From assembly GCA_963834725.1 (NCBI GenBank), contig CAWICN010000001.1, forward strand, positions 3,844,001 through 3,908,000: DNA of 64,000 bases, in the 5' to 3' direction. Below, in pieces: positions 7,853 to 17,035 of this stretch (position 1 is its first letter; every line of letters starts with the position of its first letter). The notes under the pieces were generated by a model. The model was given only the letters and a program-made list of their open reading frames with translations, was not told the origin of the DNA and did no database searches. Position numbers and translations under genes: made by a program. Origin of the DNA: PALSA-693 sp963834725. Lineage in GTDB: Bacteria > Actinomycetota > Acidimicrobiia > Acidimicrobiales > Palsa-688.

Positions 7853-8983
7853 ATGGGCGCCGTGGACATTCCCCTGAGCACCGATCAGGAACTACTTCGG
7901 GCGACGGCCGAGCGGTTCATTCGAGAGAGTTGCCCGCTGGAGAAGGTCCGCCACCTGGCGGACTCCGAGTCGGGGGTCGAGGGCGATTACGTGCGAAAGG
8001 CCGGGGAGTTGGGGTGGTTCGCAATGCTCGTCCCCGAGGAATTGGGGGGCGGAAGCGTCTCGGGCGCCGGTCTTAACGACGCGGCCATCGTGGCCACGGA
8101 GCGGGGTCGGGTTCTCCAACCGGGGCCGTTCGTTCCTACCAATGTTGTCGCTGATGCGCTGGCCCACGCCGGCAGCGACGACCAGCGGTCCAAGCTGCTC
8201 CCGCCGATTGCCGCCGGCGAGAGCCTGGCGGCCTGGGTCATCGCCGGCCCCGCGGGGGGCTGGGAGCCCGGAGAGGCGGTGCGCTGCAAGTCCGGAGGGC
8301 AGGGGTTCTTGCTGCAGGGAGTCGCCTCATTTGTGCAGGACGCGCCATTGGTCGATTTATTTCTGGTGACCGCATCGTCGGACGAAGGCGTGACGCAATT
8401 CCTGGTGCCGGCGGGGACGCCCGGGTTGCACATCGAGCGCCTGAAGAGTCTCGATCTCACTCGCCGCTTCTACCGTGTGCGCATCGACGGGGTCGAGGTG
8501 CCCGAGTCCGCTCTGGTCGGCTGCTTCGGGGGCGCCGCCGACCTGGTCGAGCGTCAACTGCAAGTCGCCCTGGTCCTCACGGTGGCCGAGATGACCGGCG
8601 CCATGGATCACGATTTCCAGATGGCGCTTGATTATGCCAAAGCCCGCACCGCGTTCGCCCGCCCCATCGGCTCGTTCCAGGCGATCAAGCATTTGCTGGC
8701 CGACACCAGTCTCATGCTCGAGGCCAGCAAGGCCGCCGCAGATGCGGCCGCGACCGCCGTTGACCAGGGCTCAAACGGGGCGGAAGTGGCAAGCATCGCC
8801 AAGGCCTTCGTGGGCGACAGCGCCATCGACCTGGCCCAGGCCTGCTGGCAGGTGTTCGGAGGGATCAGCTACACGTGGGAGCACGACCAGCATCTCTATA
8901 TGCGGCGACTCACCACCGACACCATGCTCTATGGGGAGCCCGCCTGGCACCGCGAACGTATCTGTTCGCTTCACGGACTGTAG
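7853..8983 (+). CDS. Acyl-CoA dehydrogenase family protein, subunit 1
   Basis: A 376-residue flavoenzyme of the acyl-CoA dehydrogenase family: N-terminal helical domain (LSTDQELLRATAERFIRESC), central beta domain, and C-terminal helices with RTAFARPIGSFQAIKHLLAD and QVFGGISYTWEHDQHLYMRR. The central SEP-GSD-type FAD/substrate motif is weak (IAGPAGGWEPGE). It stands 15 bp ahead of a second acyl-CoA dehydrogenase. Such adjacent pairs in actinobacteria often form alpha2-beta2 enzymes (as with ChsE1/ChsE2 in cholesterol side-chain breakdown). ATG 7853 is used; a GTG at 7862 is possible. Confidence 0.88.
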   Translation: MGAVDIPLSTDQELLRATAERFIRESCPLEKVRHLADSESGVEGDYVRKAGELGWFAMLVPEELGGGSVSGAGLNDAAIVATERGRVLQPGPFVPTNVVADALAHAGSDDQRSKLLPPIAAGESLAAWVIAGPAGGWEPGEAVRCKSGGQGFLLQGVASFVQDAPLVDLFLVTASSDEGVTQFLVPAGTPGLHIERLKSLDLTRRFYRVRIDGVEVPESALVGCFGGAADLVERQLQVALVLTVAEMTGAMDHDFQMALDYAKARTAFARPIGSFQAIKHLLADTSLMLEASKAAADAAATAVDQGSNGAEVASIAKAFVGDSAIDLAQACWQVFGGISYTWEHDQHLYMRRLTTDTMLYGEPAWHRERICSLHGL

Positions 8984-8998
8984 AGGGATGACGAGCTG

Positions 8999-10282
8999 AT
9001 GACGGAGAATACGGTGCAGAACAGCGAGATCAGCGTCGAGGATTTTCGGCAGCGGGCCCGCACCTGGCTGGAAGCGAACCTCGAGAAGCGACCGCCGGGC
9101 GAGGCAGTATCACTCTTCGCCCGGCGGGATCGGACGCCCGGGGCGATGGCCGTGGAGCGTGCCATTCAGAGAAAGATTTACGATGGTGGCTTTGCGGGCA
9201 TCACCTGGCCCAAGGAGTACGGTGGCCAGGGCCTGACTATCGCACACGAGCGGGCCTTCAACGAGGAAGCGAGCCATTACCGCATGCCCGACCTGGGCGC
9301 CGCCGGCAGTGTGACGTTCGAGATGTGCGGCCCGACCATGCTCGTGCACGCCTCGCCCGAGTTCCTCCACCGCCACATCCCGCGCATCCTGGCCGGCGAC
9401 GAGCTCTGGACCGAGTTCTTCTCGGAGCCGGTCGCCGGATCGGACCTGGCGGGGGTGCAGAGCCGGGCCACCAAAGATGGCGACCGCTGGATCCTCAACG
9501 GCTCCAAGATCTGGTCGAGCGGCGCGTATTACGCGGATTACGGGATGTGCCTGGCCCGTACCAACTGGGACGTACCGAAGCACCGGGGGCTCACCTGGTT
9601 CGCCGTGAAGACCGACAATCCCGGCGTGACCGTGCAGCCCATCCGCCAGATCAGCGGGGACGCCGAGTTTTGCCAGGAATTCTTCGACGACGTTGAGCTC
9701 AGCGAGGAGGACGTCATCGGCGAGGTCAATGAAGGGTGGTCCGCAGCCCGGACCATGCTCGTCTTCGAACGGGGGGGCGGCGAGCGCGCTGCCGTCGCCG
9801 CCAGGAGACCTTCCGGCCGGTTCGCACCCGACCTGGTCGGACTGGCTCGACGCCTCGGCCGCCAGAGCGATCCGAACGTGCGCCAGTTGATTGGGCGCGC
9901 TCACATCAACGACTTCGTCCGCGCCGAACTGCTCACTCGAGTGGCGATGCTCACCCGGGCCGGGGCCGCCGACCCGGCCGGGATCGCGGCATACGCCAAG
10001 CTGGCTTCCGGGATCTTTGGCGTGGAGCGGGCCCGGATCGGGATGGAGATCGGGCGGGGCGCCGCCGTCGTTTGGAGCGACGATCAGCCCGAAGGGGCAA
10101 CCGCGTCCCTCAACTACGTCAACGGACGCATCTCCGCGATCGCCGGCGGGAGCAACGAGATGCAAAGAAACGGGATCGGCGAGCGGGTGTTGGACCTCCC
10201 CCGCGAACCCAGCTTCGATACCGACCGGCCCTTCTCCGAGATCGTCCGTCGATCCGCCCGCTGGACCGAACCGAAGTCCTGA
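8999..10282 (+). CDS. Acyl-CoA dehydrogenase, subunit 2
   Basis: A 427-residue acyl-CoA dehydrogenase oxidising acyl-CoA to 2-enoyl-CoA with FAD. Motifs: GGFAGITWPKEYGGQGLT (about 61-78), FFSEPVAGSDLAGVQSRATK (FAD/substrate binding), WILNGSKIWSSGAYYADYG, and near the end SAIAGGSNEMQRNGIGERVL, the usual C-terminal FAD-contact region. It follows the first dehydrogenase by 15 bp on the same strand, so both should be expressed together. GATGACGAGCTG before the ATG gives a modest ribosome site. Confidence 0.92.
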   Translation: MTENTVQNSEISVEDFRQRARTWLEANLEKRPPGEAVSLFARRDRTPGAMAVERAIQRKIYDGGFAGITWPKEYGGQGLTIAHERAFNEEASHYRMPDLGAAGSVTFEMCGPTMLVHASPEFLHRHIPRILAGDELWTEFFSEPVAGSDLAGVQSRATKDGDRWILNGSKIWSSGAYYADYGMCLARTNWDVPKHRGLTWFAVKTDNPGVTVQPIRQISGDAEFCQEFFDDVELSEEDVIGEVNEGWSAARTMLVFERGGGERAAVAARRPSGRFAPDLVGLARRLGRQSDPNVRQLIGRAHINDFVRAELLTRVAMLTRAGAADPAGIAAYAKLASGIFGVERARIGMEIGRGAAVVWSDDQPEGATASLNYVNGRISAIAGGSNEMQRNGIGERVLDLPREPSFDTDRPFSEIVRRSARWTEPKS

Positions 10283-10337
10283 CCGCCTGGCAATAGCGCG
10301 GCCGCCTTCGACCGGGCGCGGTTCTCGGCCGAAGCGG

Positions 10338-12287
10338 ATGAACCTGACTCATGTAGAGTCCCGCGGAGTGTCCATCGAACGTTTCGCCGTCCGATCCATC
10401 ACGCCATATCACCTGGGCAGTGCCGAAGGCGCTCCAGAATTCGAGCAGGTCGAGGCCGTTGCCACGGTCGCCCTCGACCCGGATCTCCCGGCCAATGCCT
10501 TCGTGGTCGACCTGGGTCGGGCCCGGAAAGATACCGATGGCCTGGTCCGCCTCCAGGCAGACGTCGTGCTCATCCGGCCCGTTGATGGCCATACGGGCGG
10601 GCTGCTGTTCGTCGTCGCCAACCGCGGCCTGGTGACGAGCTTGCCGCTCAGCTGGGGGGTACGGGCCGGAGTGCTGCCCGATGGCCGGGTCGATCCGGGC
10701 GATGGCTTCGTCCTCCGCCGGGGTATGTCGGTTGCCTGGGTGGGCTGGCAGTGGGACGTCGAGCGCCGCCCCGGACTGGTGGGGATCGAAGTGCCTGAAG
10801 CGCTCGGGCCCGACGGAGCGCCGCTTCGGAACCAGGCTCGGCTCGAGTTCATGCCGCTCACGCAGCAGTCCCAGCGCCGCCTGGCCGACGAGGTCCTCCC
10901 ATGGATGCCTCCCTTCCGGTCGCTGACCGCCGCCGACCTGGATGACCCCGATGCCACCCTGACGGTGCGTGACTGGTTCAACGGTCCAAGGGAGGAGATC
11001 GACCGGGCCCGCTGGTGCTTCGCGCGCGATGTCGACGGTTCGCCTGTCCCCGACGTCGAGCACATCTGGCTGGAAGGCGGCTTTGCTCCGAGGCGGTACT
11101 ACGAGGTGACGTACACGACCGGTCGGAGCCCGATCGCCGGTGCCGGCCTGGCCGCCGTTCGGGATGGGGTCTCGTATCTCCGTTCCACCATGGGGTTCGA
11201 TCGGGTGCTGAGCATGGGGAGCTCACAGAGCGGGCGCTGGCTGCGTCAGTTCGTTTTCGATACGGCAAACAGCGCCGAGGACGGGTCGCGGGTCTTCGAC
11301 GGGGTTCTGTGCCACATCGCCGGCGGGAGGCGCGGAGAGTTCAACAACCGCAGTGCTCAGCCGTCAACGATGAACTCGCTGGGCTTTGCCTACCTGCCTC
11401 CCTTCTCGCCGGAGGACGGCTTGTTCGCGTCGGCCCGAGCGCGGGGGAACGCCCCGCTCACTATCTTCGCCAACTCGGCCACCGAGTATTGGCGAGGTGA
11501 TGCGTCGCTGGTGCATACCGACGCCACCGGCCGGGATCTACCTGGCGCGGACGACTGGCGCGCCTACATGTATGCCGGTGTGCACCACGCGGCGGGGATG
11601 CCCGATGAGTTCACTGCCGCCTTTCCGGTTCAACTCGGGCCCAACCGGGTGGAAGCCCTGGCCGCGAGCCGCGCCCATCTGGTGGCCCTCGACGAGTGGG
11701 TTGTGAGCCGCCGGTTACCGCCGCCAAATGAGGTGCCGAGGGCCGGCGACGGTTCTGGCCGGGCTCGGGCCGACGTCCTTCAGGACCTGGCTGGCAGGGA
11801 GCGCTTCGCCGGTATCGTCTGGCCCGATCCCGCCGCCCTGCTCGGGGTGCCGCCTATCGATCTCGGACCCGGGGCGGCGGACGGGATCGCCCGCTATCCC
11901 GCGGTCGTAACCGGCCCGGCCCGGCCTTGCCTCGTGGCGTCGGTCGATGAGGATGGGAACGAGGCGTGCGGAGTGCGCCTCCCCGACGTCGCCGTACCTC
12001 TGGCCGCCTCGTTTGGCTGGAACCCGGAGGTGCCGCGTGCCGATCCCTCCACGCCCGGGGCGACCTGGCCCGTGGAGCTCTGGAACCTGGTGGGCGGCAG
12101 CGTCCCTTTCGGTGTCGAGGAGATCCTCGACCGGTACGGCGATCGAGACGGTTACCTGCAGCTGGTGCACAAATGCGTCGCGGACCTGGTGGCCCGCCGC
12201 CACCTGCTGGAGGAGGATATCGGCCATGTGATCGACCACGCCCAGATGCTCTGGGACCGGGCCGTGTCTCCTCAGCTGGCGGGCTGA
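10338..12287 (+). CDS. Abhydrolase_10-type alpha/beta-hydrolase domain protein
   Basis: A 649-residue protein of a large alpha/beta-hydrolase-like family. Visible landmarks are FVVDLGRARKDTDGLVRLQA, the nucleophile-elbow-like VLSMGSSQSGRWLRQFVFD (about 290-308), FDGVLCHIAGGRRGEFNNR and the C-terminal SVPFGVEEILDRYGDRDGYL. The reaction is not known; lipid or ester hydrolysis is plausible from the lipid-type neighbours. Start is the ATG at 10338, 55 bp after the dehydrogenase pair on the same strand; a GTG at 10368 also fits. Confidence 0.82.
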   Translation: MNLTHVESRGVSIERFAVRSITPYHLGSAEGAPEFEQVEAVATVALDPDLPANAFVVDLGRARKDTDGLVRLQADVVLIRPVDGHTGGLLFVVANRGLVTSLPLSWGVRAGVLPDGRVDPGDGFVLRRGMSVAWVGWQWDVERRPGLVGIEVPEALGPDGAPLRNQARLEFMPLTQQSQRRLADEVLPWMPPFRSLTAADLDDPDATLTVRDWFNGPREEIDRARWCFARDVDGSPVPDVEHIWLEGGFAPRRYYEVTYTTGRSPIAGAGLAAVRDGVSYLRSTMGFDRVLSMGSSQSGRWLRQFVFDTANSAEDGSRVFDGVLCHIAGGRRGEFNNRSAQPSTMNSLGFAYLPPFSPEDGLFASARARGNAPLTIFANSATEYWRGDASLVHTDATGRDLPGADDWRAYMYAGVHHAAGMPDEFTAAFPVQLGPNRVEALAASRAHLVALDEWVVSRRLPPPNEVPRAGDGSGRARADVLQDLAGRERFAGIVWPDPAALLGVPPIDLGPGAADGIARYPAVVTGPARPCLVASVDEDGNEACGVRLPDVAVPLAASFGWNPEVPRADPSTPGATWPVELWNLVGGSVPFGVEEILDRYGDRDGYLQLVHKCVADLVARRHLLEEDIGHVIDHAQMLWDRAVSPQLAG

Positions 12288-12308
12288 CCTTGGGGGGCTA
12301 GGCGAGGC

Positions 12309-13406
12309 TCAATCGAAGACCACCACCGACCGGGCCACCTCGCCACGGGTCATCGCTTCGAATCCGCTGTTGATCTCGTCGAGACCGATACGAGCCGAGA
12401 CCAGCTCGTCGAGCTTGAGCCGGCCGCTGAGGTACATGTCGATGTACCGGGGCATGTCCTGGCGAAATCTGTTGGAGCCCATACTCGAGCCCTGCAGGCG
12501 CTTCTCGCTGAGCAGCTCGTAGCCATCGAGCTCGACCTTGGTCCCGATGGGGATCATGCCGATCACGGTGGCCGTGCCGCCCTTCTTCAACATGGCAAAC
12601 GCCTGCTCAGCTGCGCTTTTGAGACCGATGGCTTCGAAGGCGTAGTCAACGCCGGCGGCGCCACGCGGGCCGGGGAGGAGGTCCCGAACTGCCGCGACCG
12701 GATCTTCCTTCGACGCGTCGATCATGTCGGTGGCGCCGAATTGCTCTGCCAGCTTGAGCTTTAGCTCGTGGGTGTCGACCGCGACGACCCGGCTGGCGCC
12801 GGCCAGCGCCGCGCCCTGAACACAGTTGAGCCCGACCCCGCCGCAGCCGATGACGGCCACCGTGCTGCCGGCCTCAACCCTGGCCGTGCGGAACACCGCG
12901 CCGATGCCGGTCGTGACCCCGCAACCGATAAGCGCAGCCCGGTCCAGGGGCATGTCGTCGCGGATCTTCACCACCCCATGCTCATGGACGAGCATCTGCT
13001 CGGCGAAAGAGCCGAGGCTTGCGAACTGTCCGCAGGGTGCCCCGGCGAAGCTGAGTCGCGTGGACCCGCCAGCGGGCCTTTCCGTACCCTCCCGATTGCA
13101 GAGGTTCGGTCGTCCGGACAGGCAGAACTCGCATTGCCCGCAGAAGATCGACAGGCAGGTGATGACATGATCGCCGGGTTTCACGTAGCTCACATCCGAG
13201 CCCACCGCCTCGACCACGCCCGCCGACTCGTGCCCCATGACGACGGGCGTGGGCACGGTGTATTTGCCCTCCATGAAATGGAGGTCGCTGTGGCAGAGGC
13301 CCGCCGCGGCCGTGCGGACGAGGACCTCATTGGGGCCGGGGGTCGCGACGGCGATCTGGTCGATGGCCAGCGGACCCGGGATGCTGTGGAGGATGGCAGC
13401 GCGCAT
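12309..13406 (-). CDS. Zinc-dependent alcohol dehydrogenase
   Basis: A 365-residue medium-chain dehydrogenase. Catalytic zinc ligands: CHSDLHF (Cys38), GHESAG (His59-Glu60) and IGCGVTTGIGAV. The structural zinc site is the four-Cys run FCGQCEFCLSGRPNLC. The NAD(P)-binding VIGCGGVGLNCVQGA is followed by AVDTHELK, the Asp favouring NAD. It is close in sequence to the gene at 31953-33041 (both end in VARSVVVF), so the two are paralogues. It converges with the hydrolase gene. The alcohol or aldehyde substrate is unknown. Confidence 0.93.
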   Translation of the reverse strand: MRAAILHSIPGPLAIDQIAVATPGPNEVLVRTAAAGLCHSDLHFMEGKYTVPTPVVMGHESAGVVEAVGSDVSYVKPGDHVITCLSIFCGQCEFCLSGRPNLCNREGTERPAGGSTRLSFAGAPCGQFASLGSFAEQMLVHEHGVVKIRDDMPLDRAALIGCGVTTGIGAVFRTARVEAGSTVAVIGCGGVGLNCVQGAALAGASRVVAVDTHELKLKLAEQFGATDMIDASKEDPVAAVRDLLPGPRGAAGVDYAFEAIGLKSAAEQAFAMLKKGGTATVIGMIPIGTKVELDGYELLSEKRLQGSSMGSNRFRQDMPRYIDMYLSGRLKLDELVSARIGLDEINSGFEAMTRGEVARSVVVFD

Positions 13407-13503
13407 GCTTCAGTGTCGCACGTGAGCCGCCAGCTCGGCGCCGGTAACCCTCGGCGGGGAGCATCCACCGGCGTCCCCGACCACCAACTCGGCGCAGGTA
13501 CTT

Positions 13504-13797
13504 CTAGGTGTGCGACGGGCTGGGATGGTCGCTTTCGACCTCGAAGGCCAGGTCGTCGACGTAGCACCAGATCCAGTCCTCGCCGGGTTCGAACGACTGG
13601 ATCAGCGGATGGCCACTGGACCGGAAGTGCGCGGTGGCGTGACGGGAGGGGGAGCTGTCACAACAGCCGACGTGGGCGCACGTGGTGCAGCGGCGCAGGT
13701 GAACCCATCGCCCTCCGGTTTGAAGGCACTCGACACAGCCGTCGCCGCTGGCCTCGTCGGTCTCGATGGCGTCCAGGTGGGTGCAGGACTCAGGCAT
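13504..13797 (-). CDS. UBP-type zinc finger protein
   Basis: A 97-residue stand-alone ZnF-UBP domain: C5-H7 at the start (ESCTHLD), GCVECLQTGGRWVHLRRCTT, HVGCCDSSPSRHATAHFRSS, and HPLIQSFEPGEDWIWCYVDD. The Cys/His spacing matches the three-zinc UBP fold. In eukaryotes this fold binds the free C-terminus of ubiquitin; many actinobacteria carry small versions of unknown role. It sits directly downstream of the WS/DGAT gene on the same strand. Confidence 0.9.
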   Translation of the reverse strand: MPESCTHLDAIETDEASGDGCVECLQTGGRWVHLRRCTTCAHVGCCDSSPSRHATAHFRSSGHPLIQSFEPGEDWIWCYVDDLAFEVESDHPSPSHT

Positions 13798-13807
13798 CTT
13801 GTTGCTC

Positions 13808-13840
13808 CCGACTATTCAGCTTTTCCCGACTATTCAGCGG
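13808..13840. repeat. 15-bp direct repeat at a gene junction
   Basis: TCCCGACTATTCAGC occurs at 13808-13822 and 13826-13840, an 18-bp period. It spans the stop codon of the WS/DGAT gene and the gap to the UBP finger gene, so it looks like a small duplication of the 3' end. Confidence 0.85.
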
Positions 13841-15377
13841 CGCGGACCAATCCCGCGTAAGCCTCCTCGAGACAGGCTCGCAGTCCTCCTGGGTCCTTGA
13901 CGGCGGCGGGGTCCACCAGCAGGCCCATGTCCAGGTTGCCGTCGACGGAAAGAGTGGTCAGATTGAACGGTGTGCCGGCGAGCGGGCCGAGCGGCGAGGT
14001 GTGCAGGACCCGCGCCCCGCCGACGTAGAGAGGAAACGCCGGACCACGCAGGTTGGAGGTGGCGAAATCGATGCCGGCGACCTGAGAGCGGGCCACCTGG
14101 CCGAGCACCGATGACGGCAGGACCTGGATCGGCCCGGACAGGCCCGAGAGACTGGCCAGCGATCCGCCGGCCTCCATCGCCGTCCGGCGGGCCGCCATGG
14201 CGTCGCGAACGGCGGCCAGTCGCGCTCCGGCGGAGGCTACCTCCACGGGCAGATGCACACGGACCGGCGTGAAGAAGTTGCCCCCGAAGCCGTCCCCCTG
14301 GCGCTGGCTGACCACGAACGAGAAGGTCAGTCGGTCGAGCGGTGCCCCGTGACTTGCGTGGTAGGCGATCACCCCGTTGACCGCGCCCGTGACGAAGACA
14401 TCGTTGATCGAACCGCCGAGCGCGGTCCCCGCTCGCTTGATGTCATCCAGCGGGACCCGGAGGGACTCGAGATGCCGTCGACCAGATCGCGCCGTCCATA
14501 GTGACGAGCCGCCGGATCGTTGGCCCGGTCTATCCAGCTGGGCCGTGACACCCCGCACTGTTTGCACCACCTGTCCGGTTGCTTCCAGTACCAGTCGCGG
14601 ATCGAGCGGGGCCAGGCCCGCCTTGGCGGCGGCCCGCCGGGCCTGCTGCACCATGCCGAGCGGCCAGCCGGCGAGCCGGAATGCGGCGTCACGGGGCGAG
14701 GCTGGACGAACCGGGGTGCGGCGGTGCGCTACGGCTTCGGCGACGACCCGCTCGAGGTCGGCATCGTCGGGTACAGGGGGCTCTCGTTCGACGTCGAGGA
14801 AGCGCTCCGAGAGGCGCAGGAGACCGATGCCGTCGATCATGCTGTGGTGCGCCTTGATAAACAGCGCGCCTCGACCCCCCTCGACGCCGTCGACGACCAC
14901 GAACTGCCAGAGCGGACGGCTGGCGTCGAAGGGATCCTCGTACCAGCGGCTGACGATCTCCTCCAGGTCGGAGAGGGTCCCGTGGCCGGGCAGGGCCACG
15001 TGCCGGAGGTGGTAGTCGAGGTCGAATTCGCCGTCAGCGACCCAGCGCGGCGGATCCCACGGAGCCGAGGCCGGCGCCACCTGCTCTCGAAGACGGGCGA
15101 ATTCGGCCACCGTGTTCCGGACCCGCCGGCGGAACCGCCCGGTATCGATGGGCCGGTCGACGACGGCCAGGATTCCCGCGACGAGGCGAAGCAACGGATC
15201 GGACCTGATCTTCCACATGACCGTTTCGGCGGCCGACATGGCGGGTTCGAGGTCGAACGCCCGGTCTGCCGACGCACCGGTCAGGTCCGCAGCGGCGGCT
15301 GTCGGGTCGAGGGGCTCTCGGGGGGATGCGCCGGTCGTGGTCAACGCACCCCACGCTAACCACTGGCGGGGCGACAT
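13830..15377 (-). CDS. WS/DGAT family O-acyltransferase
   Basis: A wax ester synthase/diacylglycerol acyltransferase-type enzyme that esterifies an alcohol or diacylglycerol with acyl-CoA to make storage lipids. The HHxxxDG active-site motif is present (IKAHHSMIDGIGLLRLSERF). The C-terminal region holds SINDVFVTGAVNGVIAYHAS, RGPAFPLYVGGARVLHTSPL and LTTLSVDGNLDMGLLVDP, typical of the family. The longest frame gives 515 residues, but the first 46 are not family-like. The ATG at 15239 (MSAAETVMWKIRSDP) matches the usual start and is probably the real one. Confidence 0.9.
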   Translation of the reverse strand: MSPRQWLAWGALTTTGASPREPLDPTAAAADLTGASADRAFDLEPAMSAAETVMWKIRSDPLLRLVAGILAVVDRPIDTGRFRRRVRNTVAEFARLREQVAPASAPWDPPRWVADGEFDLDYHLRHVALPGHGTLSDLEEIVSRWYEDPFDASRPLWQFVVVDGVEGGRGALFIKAHHSMIDGIGLLRLSERFLDVEREPPVPDDADLERVVAEAVAHRRTPVRPASPRDAAFRLAGWPLGMVQQARRAAAKAGLAPLDPRLVLEATGQVVQTVRGVTAQLDRPGQRSGGSSLWTARSGRRHLESLRVPLDDIKRAGTALGGSINDVFVTGAVNGVIAYHASHGAPLDRLTFSFVVSQRQGDGFGGNFFTPVRVHLPVEVASAGARLAAVRDAMAARRTAMEAGGSLASLSGLSGPIQVLPSSVLGQVARSQVAGIDFATSNLRGPAFPLYVGGARVLHTSPLGPLAGTPFNLTTLSVDGNLDMGLLVDPAAVKDPGGLRACLEEAYAGLVRAAE

Positions 15378-15471
15378 CGTTCGGCGCGGGGCGTACGCTG
15401 GCAGTTCGTGGCACTGAACCCTGCAAGGGGTGAACGCATCCCGTGCTTGATCGACTTAAGGGGAGGCGCAC

Positions 15472-15663
15472 ATGGATTGCGAGAAGGGTGATCGCATCGT
15501 CGTGGAGTCGCGCCGCGTCGGGAGCGGGCGCAAGTCCGGCGAGGTTGTTGAGGTGATCGAAGGGGTGAGCGGCCGTCATTACCGGGTTCGGTGGGACGAC
15601 GGCCACGAGTCGATCATGTATCCCAGTTCCGACGCCTTCGTGGAGCCGGCCAGCCCCAGCTAG
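15472..15663 (+). CDS. DUF1918 domain protein
   Basis: A 63-residue protein matching DUF1918: KGDRIVVESRRVGSGRKSGE, then HYRVRWDDGHESIMYPSSDA. The family is small, actinobacterial and of unknown function, with an SH3-like fold predicted. The ATG at 15472 follows GGGGAGG at a good distance. It is divergent from WS/DGAT. Confidence 0.9.
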   Translation: MDCEKGDRIVVESRRVGSGRKSGEVVEVIEGVSGRHYRVRWDDGHESIMYPSSDAFVEPASPS

Positions 15664-15740
15664 CCGGCATCCACACGGGGCGGACCCGTCTTGCCGCCCC
15701 GAGGGCCTACCCTGGCAAGCACAACAGAGGAGGTTCCAGG

Positions 15741-15944
15741 ATGCTGCTGCTCCTACGGCGGCGGTTGGTCATGTGGGCGTTGCTGTTTATCGGGCTCCCG
15801 CTGCTCGCTCGGGGCCTGGAATGGGCCGCCGAGGCCATCGAGAGCCGGCGGGGTCCGCTGCCGTCGGCTCGCCGGCTTCGGCAGGCCGGCTGGCTGGCCA
15901 ACGGGCTGCAGACGAGGCTGACCCCCCGTCGCCGCCACTGGTGA
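15741..15944 (+). CDS. Small single-pass membrane protein
   Basis: A 67-residue protein with a basic N-terminus (MLLLLRRRLVMW) and one hydrophobic segment at about 9-28, followed by an Arg-rich cytoplasmic-type tail. GAGGAGG lies eight bases before the ATG at 15741 and supports translation. No family recognised. It follows the DUF1918 gene by 77 bp. Confidence 0.6.
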   Translation: MLLLLRRRLVMWALLFIGLPLLARGLEWAAEAIESRRGPLPSARRLRQAGWLANGLQTRLTPRRRHW

Positions 15945-16219
15945 CCGTGTAGCCAGTCGCCAACCACCTATCCGAAGCGTACTGAGCACCCTCCGGTAGA
16001 AGCGGAGGGCGCGGCGATACAAGAGGCCAGGGGACAGATGGTCACGGTCGGTCGGCAGCCCCGGGGCGGCCGATTTCACGCGCCGCGAGCCGGCGGTTGA
16101 TGATCGGCTCGGTCGGCGCGGCCTGGGCGGCGGCGGGCGGTTCGGTGGGCGGCTGGCTCGGCTCGCCCGGCGGCGGTGGGGGGCCGGTGGCGGCCGGTGG
16201 GCGGCCGGGGCGGCCGATC

Positions 16220-17035
16220 TCACCCGGCCCGGAACACCGGCCAGCCCACCTCCGTGCGCAGGGCGTCGGTGTCCTCGACGTCAAGCGGACTCACCACGTA
16301 GAGCTCCCGGATGGGACCCTCGACACCGATGGCCCGCTCGGCCACGTAGGTGCCAAGCGCTCCGTAGGTTCGGTCCAGCTCGTCGTAGGTGCCCTCGTGG
16401 ACCATGATGGCGAGTTCGACCGGCGGCAACTCGTAAGCGCGCACCCGGCCCGCCCCGACCGCGTGGCCGGTGACCGGCACGAAGGCCACCATTTCCCCTT
16501 CTTCCAGCTCGAACATCTCATTCGGATAGAGGCAGCCGTCTGGACCCGCCCGCGAGACGCCACCTTCGTCGAGCGCCTTCCGCAGGGTGATGAAGGCGTC
16601 GGTCCACCATGCGTCCATCTCGGCCGCCTTGATGGTCTCCCGGATGGCCAGGGCGGCGGTCGGTGCCACGTTGCGGTATTCGACCGTTGCCTGCACCGCG
16701 GGGGCCTCGAGTACGGCCCGAAGTGACGCGACGGTCGCCTGAGTCTGGGCCAGCTGTTCCTCCATGCGTTCGAGGTGGGCGACGATCACCTGGTTGCGGG
16801 TGGTGACGTCCGGGGCGTTCAAGACCGCCTTGACCTCGTCGACGGGCATCCCCAGGTCCCGGAAGCGCCGGATCACCTGGGCCGTAGGTACCTGGTCGGC
16901 CTCGTAGAAGCGGTACCCGCTGGAGCGATCCACTTCGGCGGGTTCGAGCAGGCCGACGTCGTGGTAGTGGCGCAGGGCCTTGATACTCAGGTGCGTCATT
17001 CTCGAGAAGTCGCCGATCGTCAGCAGGACGGTCAT
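16220..17035 (-). CDS. MerR-family regulator with GyrI-like effector domain (BmrR type)
   Basis: A 271-residue regulator: MerR winged helix at the N-terminus (TIGDFSRMTHLSIKALRHYH, SGYRFYEADQVPTAQVIRRF), a coiled-coil linker (ERMEEQLAQTQATVASLRAV) and a C-terminal GyrI-like small-molecule domain (GEMVAFVPVTGHAVG, MVHEGTYDELDRTYGALG, RELYVVSPLDVEDTD). BmrR-type proteins bind cationic drugs and switch on an exporter by twisting a long-spacer promoter. Its ATG overlaps the TGA of the MFS gene (ATGA), so the two are translationally coupled and this regulator most likely controls that exporter. Confidence 0.93.
   Translation of the reverse strand: MTVLLTIGDFSRMTHLSIKALRHYHDVGLLEPAEVDRSSGYRFYEADQVPTAQVIRRFRDLGMPVDEVKAVLNAPDVTTRNQVIVAHLERMEEQLAQTQATVASLRAVLEAPAVQATVEYRNVAPTAALAIRETIKAAEMDAWWTDAFITLRKALDEGGVSRAGPDGCLYPNEMFELEEGEMVAFVPVTGHAVGAGRVRAYELPPVELAIMVHEGTYDELDRTYGALGTYVAERAIGVEGPIRELYVVSPLDVEDTDALRTEVGWPVFRAG

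Noticed and set aside
14520..15359. 279-residue plus-strand frame
   Set aside because: Antisense to the WS/DGAT gene, which carries the HHxxxDG motif; the antisense product has no family features.
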